A stretch of DNA of 64,000 nucleotides from Bryoerythrophyllum caledonicum (lineage: Eukaryota > Streptophyta > Bryopsida > Pottiales > Pottiaceae), in contig OZ020520.1 in the NCBI GenBank assembly GCA_963971425.1, forward strand, positions 13,453,807 to 13,517,806, in the 5' to 3' direction. Of this stretch, positions 54,570 through 64,000 are shown piece by piece. Both the position numbers and the translations under genes were made by a program. Numbering within the stretch: the stretch's first letter is position 1; the number at the start of each line of letters is the position of its first letter. The notes beneath the pieces were generated by a model. That model worked only from the letters and a program-made list of their open reading frames with translations, had not been told where the DNA came from and did not search any database.

Positions 54570-55622
54570 TTACGGTTGCACATTGTGGTGATGACCGACA
54601 ACTTTTTCTTTTAACCGAGTGATCATACCCTTCTTCTCATGAGTTGGAAGCTCTCCAGTAGCCTTCATTTGCTCTACTTCGTCAACAAGCTCAGCAATGC
54701 CTGTCTTCCTAGCCTCCTCTTCCGCTGCCTTCTCCTGCACATGGTTCACAAGTGAGGGTCGATCTCGAATTCCTCAAGTAAAAGTCTAGTGGTTGACTCA
54801 CCCTTTCTGCTCGTGCGGTGGAGTCTGCAATAGTTCTATCTGTCTGCTCATACACGTGAGCCTTCACTTTGGCAGCCTCCTGCTTGGCATGCTCCACTAT
54901 TTTGTCCGCCTTCACCTGCACCAACAGTAGTTTCCCGTTAGTTTGCACCGAAGTGGAAACCCTAGCTCTCTCCTTCCGAGTCATTTTTTTCTCACAGCAA
55001 CTTTGAAGGTGTCCTCTTTCGCTCTAGCCATGATCTTGTCCGCCTTCGCCTGTCACAGAATGTAGGTCCAATTTTGGTGAGACGCATCCAGAACTTGAGT
55101 GAATGTTTCAGGACCAGGTGCACCAACCTCGGCGTTGCTGAGAAGCTGCTCCGCGTGAAGCTCCTCGCGCTTCTTGAGCTCCAGCGCTTTCGCTTCCTCG
55201 TGCATCCGTTTCTTGTCCGCCAGCGCCTGCATCGAGACCCGAAGCGTGGTCAGAAGTGCGGCTTCCTGACGAGTGCGAAACCCTCAGCTATCGCACTTCC
55301 TGACGAGTTGTGAAGATTTTCGTGGCGAGACCTGCGCTGTGAGAGCTCGTGCATTGACCTTGCGAATCTCGGACTCGAGGTACGCGTTCGCTTCCACTTC
55401 GACGCGATCTTTGCGAGCCTCCAGGAGCGCCTCTGCCTTCTCGTGGCTGGGTGTGCTGCCGGCGCTTGCCTCGTTGGAGTCATTCGCTTCATCGCCGCCT
55501 GCACGTCCCGGCACGAAATCTTCAGGATGCTCGGATTGCTGAGGCGTTTCTGATTTCAGACACGGCTTTGTGAGCGCTTGGTATGATGGAGGTGTCTCCG
55601 CTTCTGTCGCCATCCCTGACAT
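54570..55622 (-). CDS. Dehydrin/LEA-like protein with C-terminal K-segment-like motif, 5 exons, 229 aa
   Basis: Exons: 55622-55359, 55226-55128, 55049-55002, 54915-54802, 54734-54570; phase is 0 at every junction and splice sites are GT-AG. The N-terminus is acidic and Ser/Pro-rich. Residues about 65-210 are Ala/Lys/Glu/Arg-rich with repeated ADK words starting exons 2, 3 and 4 (ALADKKRMHEEAK, AKADKIMARAKED, VKADKIVEHAKQE), consistent with long amphipathic helices. The C-terminus EKKGMITRLKEKVVG followed by HHH closely resembles the dehydrin K-segment (EKKGxxxKIKEKLPG), which binds membranes during desiccation. It has no Cys-rich, Y- or S-segment. Its role is probably stress protection; a remorin-like membrane protein is the alternative, but the K-segment favours LEA. 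It stands tandem with COP1 (457 bp between). Confidence 0.8.
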
Positions 55623-56079
55623 TTCTGTAAACCTTCTGTGTCAATTGCTTGTGAATTGGCTCTTGCTCCAGGTTTGTGCAGGAATCAGGTTTTTCTTCGT
55701 CGTTATAGAAATGTGATTGTATGGGACAATAAAAGCGGTTGCAGCATGGAACCGCCATGTCAGCATGCTCCACTTCTCCGCCTCACAAACTTATCAGTGA
55801 GACTTGTAACGATATCTAATTTCCTTACTATGACGGTTAGTTAGTGGTTGTAGGACAACCAACCAAACTGCAATAATAGACTGAAATAATCATGATAAAA
55901 ACAAGACATTAAAGTATAAGTTTATGAGCAACGTTGCACTCCACAATCCATCACACCCCTATCAGCAATGAAAGAGAAAGCCAGCAATCATGAGAAACCG
56001 ACCTCACATTCCTTGACAAGAGACTTGACAGAACGAACGAACGTCAAGCAACCATATCAGAGAGAGTAATAGTCAGAAT
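55623..56079. other. LEA-like promoter and COP1 3' region
   Basis: 457 bp between the LEA-like start (55622) and the COP1 stop (56080), both genes on the minus strand. It should hold the promoter and 5' UTR of the LEA-like gene and the COP1 3' UTR. No distinct ABRE cluster or TATA box was recognised. Confidence 0.45.
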
Positions 56080-59000
56080 TCAAGGAGCCAAGACGAGAAC
56101 TTTAATTGTGCCTTGTGAGTTTGCCGCTAACATGGTGGGACTCTCACTCTTCCAACACACTGCACTAATGAAGTGCGAGCTATCGTCATCACTATCCTCC
56201 GGATTCTGCGACCCAAATCGATGCCACGACGCCGGTTTCGACATTGCCTGCCATCAAACACAAAATCAAGCTCAATTTCAAGGATAAGATATAATAAATC
56301 AAGTGAAAAAACTCATTAGAGTAAAGCCAATACCTTATGATACACATAAACATCGTTTGTTTCGCTGCCGCAAGCGATGTATTCGCTGTTCGCAGTCAAA
56401 CCTACGAAGTTCTTCTCATTCGAGTGTCCTCTGAGGGTTCGGATCTGCAGCGGACAGATACAACGAGGGGTGATTAGGAAGTATATTAAGTTTTCCTATC
56501 ACATGTTGACATGAGGAGTATCAGCTTGGGAGGTAAGGGTGGGCGTTTACCGAGCGGTTGTTTTGGACGTCCCAGAGGCGGAGAGTGCTGTCTGTAGATG
56601 CGGAAGCCAGTTCAGTAGGCGACACGAACTTCACATAAGAGACGGCCTTTCTGTGTCCCTTGAACACGTAGAGTGGAATACTCGGGTTGCGCAAGTCGAA
56701 GTAATGGATGTGGTGGTCGGCGGAACCAACCTGAAACAGACAAGGTGAGTTAAAACCCTGCCGATATGGAATAGAGAGAGTGGTAGAACAAAGGGTCGGG
56801 GACTCACGGCGACGTAGTTACTGGAACCAGGGTTGAATTTCACGCAGCAAATATTGGCCCTCATGTCCAGGGTGAGTGCGCTGCTTTCTTGCCTTGTGCT
56901 CCAAATTTTCACCTGCAGCGTTTCAAGACGTTCAATCCTCCAGCTCGAGAAGCGAAGTGCCAGTGGAGGAGGAGATTAACTAACATGGTGTCCAGATGCG
57001 ATGGAGGGGATCTTTACCTTTCCGTCATCGCTTCCGGAGACCAGCATAGATGGCTCTGTTCGGGAGAAATCCACACTCCAGGCGCGCTTCTCATGCTCCT
57101 CGTACTCCATAATGCTCTGTCTTGTGTTCACGTCCCATACGGTGACGATGCCCTCATAATCGCTGCTGGCGATCAGAGGCTTAACGCACTTGTTCCAGCT
57201 CAAGCAACTCAGCTTGGACCGTGTCGGTATCTCCACCACTGGACAGTGCACGTCTGCCACCTCATTTACAACCTGATCCAGTGCAACAAAGTAAGGTCAA
57301 AACCTGTAAGTTAAAGGCTCAGGCCTAAAACATAAGTACCGCTATCGTAGGATTAGAATCTGACATACCGTTGAGAAATCGAAGACTTTAATGCGCCGAG
57401 ACACACCCGCTGTTGCGAAGAACTCGTCATCCCGGTCGAAATCAATGCTGCAAACGAATCAGGAAGATCAGTAACCAGAAGTAAAAAACTGTCCGGGTAT
57501 CTTCACCCCAAATCAAAGAGTTAAAGCATGTAAGTGATCTGGAGGAGCTGATCATTCTTACCTGGATACTATGTTAGAGCTATGGAAGATATCTCCGTGG
57601 TGAAGCTCGGCAATAACTCGGAGACGACTGTAGCGCGTAAATGCTGTCAATACAGTCTCGAAATCCTCTAATCCGTCCTTAGGTCCGCCCTCAAATTCAG
57701 GATTGAACTTGATGACAGCCTCCTGCTGCTGCTGCTGCTGCTGCTGCAGCATCTGCCTCTGCCTCTGGTTCCGTGCCACTTGCCTCCGCCGCTGCAAATA
57801 GGCCTCTTGCAAATCTTCAAACTACACGAAATTTCAGATCGTTAGATGTGGAGTCAAAAGAGAGAAAGGCAGCTGATATTCATCAGGGTTAATGCCATGC
57901 ATACTTTCTAAGAGAACTACTTTGACTGAAGATTACAGACCACCAATAAGGGTAAATTAGGGCGAGGGAAGAGGAGGTGACTGATTGAAGCATAGGGAAT
58001 GCTGTGCAAACCTGGGCCAGCACTCTTCGTTTCTTGCTCACAGTGTGGGCACCTATGGCTTCAGCGCCGGGATAGAGAATGGGATTCTCTAGGAACTTTC
58101 CAGTTACACCCTCTTTCTTAGGGATTGCCATGGTTTTCGTCGTCCCATTCCCTGGTCTGAATTTGGGCTCGCTCGGAGGCGCAAACGCACCGCCCTGCCC
58201 ACCTCGCCAGACCGACACTGCGCCTCCTTTCATCTCAGGCTTCTCATGAGTATCTAGCTTGGGTTGTTGTAACACATCCGCCGAGATGCGAGCTCGCTTC
58301 TTCGCAAACTTGTCCTTGACTCTCAAGAGGTCCTGGCGCCGACTCTCCACGGTGGCGATGTCCTCTTTCAGGAAGTGGAGGTCGCCCTGAATCTCCTGGA
58401 GCTCCTCCTGCTTCCGTTGCCTTGAGAGATGGAGGAAGTCGAGGAGCACGTCCATGTTGGACTCGGCCTCTTCTTGCTCTAGTTTACGCTTGCGTTCGCT
58501 TAAAAGATGTAGTAGAGAATCCAGATCTTTCATGGGCAACTCAGCTCCCTGGACAGGGAAAAAAATAAAAAACCCCAGATTAGGGCACTAGAAATGATGA
58601 CAAATACAGATTTCACCCTATCAGAGGAGATCAAACTCACCTGTTGCAGTGCAAAGCGCAAATGTTCAACGGGAGAAGACTGTCCAAGTAGCTGTGAAGC
58701 TGTCGCCTTCTTCATCAGCTGCAAGTAACATGAAAGATGTGCTATCAGAAGCCGTTCCATGTTATCTAAACCACGAACATCCCACTCACATCGGCGGACA
58801 TTACTGTCGAACATCCGTGAATTTTCTAGGTGCCGATGCCATCAAAGCCACCAAAATCTCAATCTAGGCAATCACAGACGAGAGCAGATGTCCGAGATGT
58901 GATCCAATATTGATTGTGATATATTGCCACCAAGGGTTTGAGGCTTCCACTACATGATCAGGGCAACTTACCTTGGTCAAGAGGAAGTTGGGGATGAGCT

Positions 59001-59298
59001 GATCGGCGGTCAAGTAGCGAGCACAACTAGGGCAATTGCTGCGGTTGCTCAGATGCGTGGTGATGCACGAGTAGCAGAAGCTGTGGCCACAGCCGGTCAA
59101 AAACGCGTCTTGCATTGTCTGGAAACAAATCGGGCACAGGAAGTCCTTGTCGACGTCCGCCGCCGCCGGCCTGGAGACGCCCACCGTCGCCTCGCAGTTG
59201 AGGTCCAAGTCCGACGCTGCCCACACGTCCATGTGCGGCTCCTCTTTCACAAACCCCAGCGCGGAAGGGAAACTCGCCCCAACTGACACCACAGCCAT
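56080..59298 (-). CDS. COP1: COP1 E3 ubiquitin ligase (RING, coiled coil, WD40), 10 exons, 699 aa
   Basis: COP1 with SPA proteins targets light-signalling transcription factors for degradation in darkness, in the nucleus. Exons: 59298-58972, 58718-58641, 58548-58012, 57821-57562, 57447-57369, 57272-57018, 56912-56808, 56730-56551, 56444-56334, 56247-56080; phases close throughout. RING C3HC4 ligands are all present (Cys55, 58, 70, His72, Cys75, 78, 89, 92). A coiled coil ([16 protein letters not shown]) follows near residue 150. The WD40 propeller occupies the C-terminal ~300 residues ([52 protein letters not shown]). Length is slightly above Arabidopsis (675). A Gln run of eight (CTG repeats at 57721-57745) plus a Gln/Arg stretch is inserted before the propeller. 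The start is chosen at the Met giving the usual RING distance; an in-frame upstream Met at 59469 exists. The gene appears intact. Confidence 0.96.
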
Positions 59299-60440
59299 GG
59301 CCCCAGTCCAGCAACCCCCAGCACCCAAACCTCCTAATCCTCCACCTCCACAAACCGCATCAATCCATACTATCTCTTGCACCAACCTCCCGCCACTAAA
59401 CCAAAAACTTCCTCCACAGCACGAAACACCACAGACCGACCCTGCGCGCAACCTCCACGAGCACCGCAACAGTCCAGGTTATCTGATACCACCTCGTCGT
59501 CGCTGGCGACGCAAAGAGGCTTGTCCACGGATACGATACAGAAGCTTCGGCGACGGAATCGGATTCGAACGCGACGGGTCATCGACGGGGAAAGGGCGTC
59601 GACGACTGGCTGCCCCACCCACCAGATCTTTTCCTGCGCTCGCAAGTGGTCGCCGCGCTCCATGATTCTCGACGCGCCACATCGCCCGCACGCCAGCGCC
59701 ACACACACAGCCTTCGACGCCCGCAATCGGAACTAAATTCATCCCTTTTTCTGCCTTTCATCACTTTACTCCTGCTTTTCATCCTGGTCGTGGTGGGGCC
59801 GGGCCGTGGATCGCTGTCAGCCACAGGAGCGCGGTTCGGGACGTGGATTGAGGGGCTGTGTTGGGACGGCACGTCGCTGCGAGCCACAAGCTTGGGTGGG
59901 TTATTATAGTATGCCCTTCGGGGTTGGCAGCCAATGCTTTTTGTGGGGGCCTTTGAAGTTGCACCCATGATGTGGGGCATGGGCTTTGTCAGGGAATGAA
60001 CGGACACTTTCTTCTCTTTTGCGGATGGAGTTCATCTTACTTCTTCTACAATATGCAATGGCGAAACCTCATGTAATGCCCGACCCGAATTATCACTGTA
60101 GCTTTCGTACTTGCAGAATGTAGGGAAGAAAATGTAGGGCCACTTCCATGCGTCACACCTGTCAGCTATTATAATCAACGGAGGGATTTGGATGCTTCCA
60201 AGTTGTACCTCAAAATACCTTTATTATGAGAATTTGATAGGTCCTACCTTGAAGTTCACAATCCATCTTGCTCTGATAGGTATGTTGGGAGGATTGAGGA
60301 AGCTGACGGGCTTGAAAAGCGGCTGCATCATCTCGGAGATTGGCAGCTACACCCGACCTTACTTTTTCGGGTCGGGTGAGAAGCTAGCTACATGGAAGTG
60401 ACCCGACCCCGTTAGAGATGACGGGTCGGGCATTGCATGG
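59299..60440. other. COP1 5' region and intergenic DNA
   Basis: 59300-59900 is GC-rich and open in several frames on both strands, as expected of a GC-rich leader or promoter. The predicted products are Arg/Pro/Ser low-complexity and I do not call them genes. The frame continuing upstream from the COP1 ATG to 59469 could be an N-terminal extension or 5' UTR. Beyond 59950 the DNA becomes AT-rich. At about 60360-60430 the word gacccgac/gggtcggg occurs several times in both orientations. Confidence 0.4.
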
Positions 60441-60444
60441 AATC

Positions 60445-60530
60445 AGGCTCTAAAGAAGGAGAACTTGGGTCTCCGAAAGGGACCCCGCGTGAATATAGTG
60501 TTTGTTCATTCTCTTCACTATGCGTATGGC
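60445..60530. repeat. Terminus related to the 10.2-11.7 kb TIR element
   Basis: The sequence 'aagaaggagaac', then 'aagggaccccgcgtgaatatagtgtttgttcattc' parallels the right arm of the 1.4 kb element ('aagaagaactccgg', 'gggggccggagtgaataaagtgtttgttcgttc'). No partner end was found nearby, so it is a solitary or deleted copy. Confidence 0.5.
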
Positions 60531-63500
60531 CACGGAACATAGGCTAGGGTCATATAACTAATGCTCCCTCTCAAGGGTAAACACTTTTCGAAGAAATTAG
60601 TTTATTTGAATTTGTTGTCAAAAACTTCAAATCTTTATTTATTTTTTTAGGTTTTATAAAAAAAATTAATATCTTTTTTGACAACCTTGCTATGGAGCTA
60701 CTATTGCTGAAATGGGGGACAACACTTATGGCCAAGGCCTTTCCATAAAGGACGCTGACATTTTACAAAGAAGATTTGAACTACAGACTTGATGGATACC
60801 TCCGCAACATCCTAGGCTATCTCTATCCATCCTTTGGTGGTTTAACCTTTTAACCCGTAAATTACCAAGAGTCTTGTTGGGGGACTCTTGAAGGTTCAGG
60901 CAGGTTCTTCCTGTGTCAATTTGTAACATTCTTTTTCAAAATTTCTCTGTAGATGAACATTACTAAAGCTTTGTGTGAATCCAATTTTTTCCTAAATCCA
61001 ACATTTAATGAAAAAGTTATTGGGTTTTGAAGTTCAAATGGGGAGAGTGGGCATGTCGAGCAACTCCAAAACTTTTGCTAGGACACTCTATCAAATGTGA
61101 GTTTTTCAATACTAGAAAATAGTATGATTCCCTATCATATTTTTAAAAAAACTCTTTTCTTTAGTGAAAAATAGCATAGTAATCCAAGTCAAATATTTTC
61201 ACACATTGTCGCACATTGTCGGACAATATACAAAAAGATCTTCTTCCTCTCCACATAAAACTTAGAGATCTTCATATTTTTTACTTTTTATTTTCCCACG
61301 GCGTTATGTGGTGTAAACCTTTCCATTGACCATTTGGATTCTCATTCTAAAACATATTAAGTTCACAAAAAAATATAACGTGAATTGACAATTTTTGAAC
61401 CTCCACTCCTTGCACAATTGTTTTGAATATGCTACACCTTTTTTTACCACTAAAAATTAGTGTTCAAGGAACTGATATCACGCTTAACATGGTGGTAATG
61501 AATTTAGACCTATAGTAGTGCAAAAATTGGACACCAAGTGAAGTCAAAGTCTACTAATCCACTAAACGTAGGGAAGAAAATGAACCCTTTCTTGAACTTC
61601 AAACACTATATAATAATCTTTCAATCTATGCGGTCAAAGGTCATCTTGGACATGCGTAGTTGCGTTTTGGAGGTTGTAGGATAAACTTTATGACTTCCTT
61701 TTGTAGGTTGGATATTATTGCGGGAGTGTAGATATCATTTTTGTATGCGAGTATCAATAGTTTGTTTTATTTGAGTATAAGTGTAGTCCAATCTGATATT
61801 GGAAGTATTGAAAGTGCCGATGATGTGGCAAGACATGGACTTATATCAATATGTGGCCCATGTATAATCCATCAACAACTATAATACAAACACGGGTATT
61901 TTCTAAGTATCACCTAGGTTTTGGCTTTAAGATAAAAACAATATTATATCATATTAGTGGAATTCCCATTGTAACCGACGAGCCAAGGGCAATCTCAAGT
62001 TAAACAAATGTATGTAGATGAAAACTTTAAATTTTGGATTGAGAACCTCCAGTAGCATACTAAGAAAAGAAGCCCAATGCTCTCCGTAATAAAAGGAATC
62101 CGTGGTATCAATGCTATGTATCCCGCACAATCGCCGAGAATCAACGTACAATTAAATTTGGTGCCATTATATAATTCATTTGATGCATACAAATTGCAGA
62201 GAAGCATCATGGGTGTAATTATTATTTTACTATATATCCATTATTTACTTTAGATACCCCATATTTACTTCATAGACCCAATAGTTTCATTCAAATAAAT
62301 TCAATATGTAGAAATCATTATTTTTGAATTGTATGTAGCTCTGTGTACAAAGGGCCCATTCAAAGGATTTTTTCAGAGGGCACATATGGAGGATTCTTTC
62401 AAAGGACACATCCAAAGAACAAAGTGATTCCTCCAAAAGGCTTTGTCATCGGAAATGTACCAAGAACTGGCGGATGAAAGTTGTTTGTTGTGGAGCCGGC
62501 GAATGAAAGTTGTTTGTTGTAGAACCGGTTGATGTTCCGGATAGACACTTTTCTATCATAGATAGAAATATACAAATATGATCTTGGATCATATATTTTC
62601 ATCCATTTTTAATGAATTTTAGCTATGATGTTTTGCATCATGAACCTACATCAGTTCAAAACCTACCAGTACTATTTTACACAATCATGATTAGAATTTT
62701 ATTGGTTGCCCTTTTTGGTGCATGAATAATGAAATTTGAACTATTACTTTTATAAATCATTTGTTTCCAAAACACAAATGTGCTCATATCATGATGTTGT
62801 AATGAATTCAATTTTGATGGATATATTAAAGATCAATATGTGGGAATCATATTTTTAGAATTGTATGTGTGGCAATTATTTTTCTATTTTGGTTCATAAT
62901 TTTTTTTTGAATTAACAATTTTCCACTATAGGTTAAATTCTAGAGAAAGGGCACATTCCAAGGATTCCTCCAAATGGCACCTTTAAATCATTCCACCAAA
63001 AGGGAAAGTTGATTTAAAAGGCACATTCAACAAACAAAGTATTTTTTTTCAAAAGGTGTCACTTGGATATCATTTAGGTTTTGGTTTCACCAATATCTAT
63101 CTACATATCTCTATATAATAGAATATTGTCTATCTATACAATTAGATGGTTCCATGCCAAAATCTAAGTGACATCCTTTGGAACAAAGATTTTGGAGAAA
63201 TCACTTTGTCATTTGGATGTGCCTTTTGAAGGAATACTTTATAAGTGCCCATTGGAGGAATCTTTCAAATGTGCCTTTTCATTGAAGTTTATAATGCCAC
63301 TCACTTATGACCTTTGCTAACTACAACCTTAATGAAATTCTAAATAGTACTCTAGGATCTATGACTAGTGCTTTCGTGTCTCAGAATAAAATCATAGAAT
63401 TGGAGGACAATGTCATTGCTTATATGCAGATGTGCCTATGACGTGGGATCATAGGTCGACATATCAATAGGCGCCATGAACTTGGTGTAGCACAAGCGGA

Positions 63501-64000
63501 TAAGGTGGTGCATTAGCTGCAACCCGATGATGTGGCACTTGATGACATGTCAATTTTAGAAAATGATTGTGGATGGATAGAGATGAAATTGTGGTGAAGT
63601 TACCAAGTCCTCTACTAAAGCAACCACTAACTTTTGACATCTACTAAGTGTTTTCCACCTCCACCCACCGGCACCAAGATTTGGCTATAAATTATCGAAA
63701 GAATGATTGTACTAAATTTTTTATTGAGTTTTAAGTACTTCTATGAACTGGTATAGGAAAATAAGTGCTATGCATACAATTCTAAGATCATGATTTCTAC
63801 ATACAAGATATACTACCCCGGGTTCATAAAGTAAATATCTGGTAGACTGGTATATGAAGTGTATGATGGGTATTTTAAGTAAATGACGGATATATTATGG
63901 GTACATTTGTTTTTTGCATTTGCATACGTTTACTCAATTAAAAATTTCCCTTGGCCCATTGGAAACAACCATGGAATCTTATCATGGGCTTGCAACCTTC
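60531..64000. other. AT-rich intergenic DNA without a recognisable gene
   Basis: 3.5 kb of AT-rich sequence. Around 62340-62440 and 62940-63260 the words 'aaaggcacatt', 'ggattcctccaa' and their complements recur several times, suggesting a weak dispersed repeat. A direct 17-bp repeat gatgaaagttgtttgtt lies at 62474 and 62504. No coding, RNA or transposon signature was recognised. Confidence 0.45.

Noticed and set aside
59370..60007. ORFs of 87-172 codons upstream of COP1 on both strands
   Set aside because: Biased Arg/Pro/Ser composition and no motif or splice structure; explained by the GC-rich COP1 leader and promoter.
1..64000. CRISPR arrays, bacterial operons, tRNA or rRNA genes
   Set aside because: No regularly spaced direct repeats of CRISPR type, no ribosome-binding-site-led operons and no tRNA-like cloverleaf with A/B boxes were seen; the window is plant nuclear DNA.

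Overview
The window is nuclear DNA of a streptophyte, most likely a land plant. It has plant genes with short GT-AG introns (HMG-CoA synthase, beta-carbonic anhydrase, the COP1 photomorphogenesis repressor, a dehydrin-like protein) set in AT-rich DNA full of plant-type transposons (CACTA, PIF/Harbinger, Helitron, MITEs). I cannot fix the lineage further. A non-seed plant is possible, but that is a guess.

There are two gene islands. The first, about 4.8-9.3 kb, holds an intronless orphan ORF (+) and a complete 11-exon HMG-CoA synthase (-). The second, about 52.6-59.3 kb, holds beta-carbonic anhydrase (+, 7 exons), a K-segment-containing LEA/dehydrin-like gene (-, 5 exons) and a full-length 10-exon COP1 (-). 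The exon models for these genes were assembled by hand; reading phase closes at every junction.

Between the islands is mobile DNA. From 9.4 to 23.3 kb lie a TTAA-ended MITE family (some copies dimerised or interrupted), a Harbinger-type MITE nested in one of them, a 1.4 kb TIR element, a 266 bp GC-rich TIR element, and a PIF/Harbinger gene pair: DDE transposase at 17.2-18.4 kb and a convergent Myb/SANT-like gene at 19.3-20.8 kb. Each gene of the pair carries one in-frame stop.

At 27.5-28.1 kb, Helitron-like elements sit head to tail. Directly downstream of the third 5' end is a mosaic of intron-bearing gene pieces: acyl-CoA oxidase (+), PP2C phosphatase (-), an apparently intact two-exon L18p/L5e-family gene (-) and an SF3B1 piece (+). 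This looks like Helitron gene capture, although I could not find the distal end.

From 35 to 42 kb there are two decayed, oppositely oriented copies of an unrecognised protein family. From 42.1 to 49.3 kb two nearly identical 2.9 kb non-autonomous CACTA elements face each other across about 537 bp. The 200-N gap between them is probably a scaffolding artefact, because the flanking contigs overlap. A catalytically dead GCN2 kinase fragment and a second Helitron-like family follow at 49.4-51.3 kb. The last 4.6 kb is AT-rich DNA in which I see no genes. I saw no tRNA, rRNA or CRISPR array.
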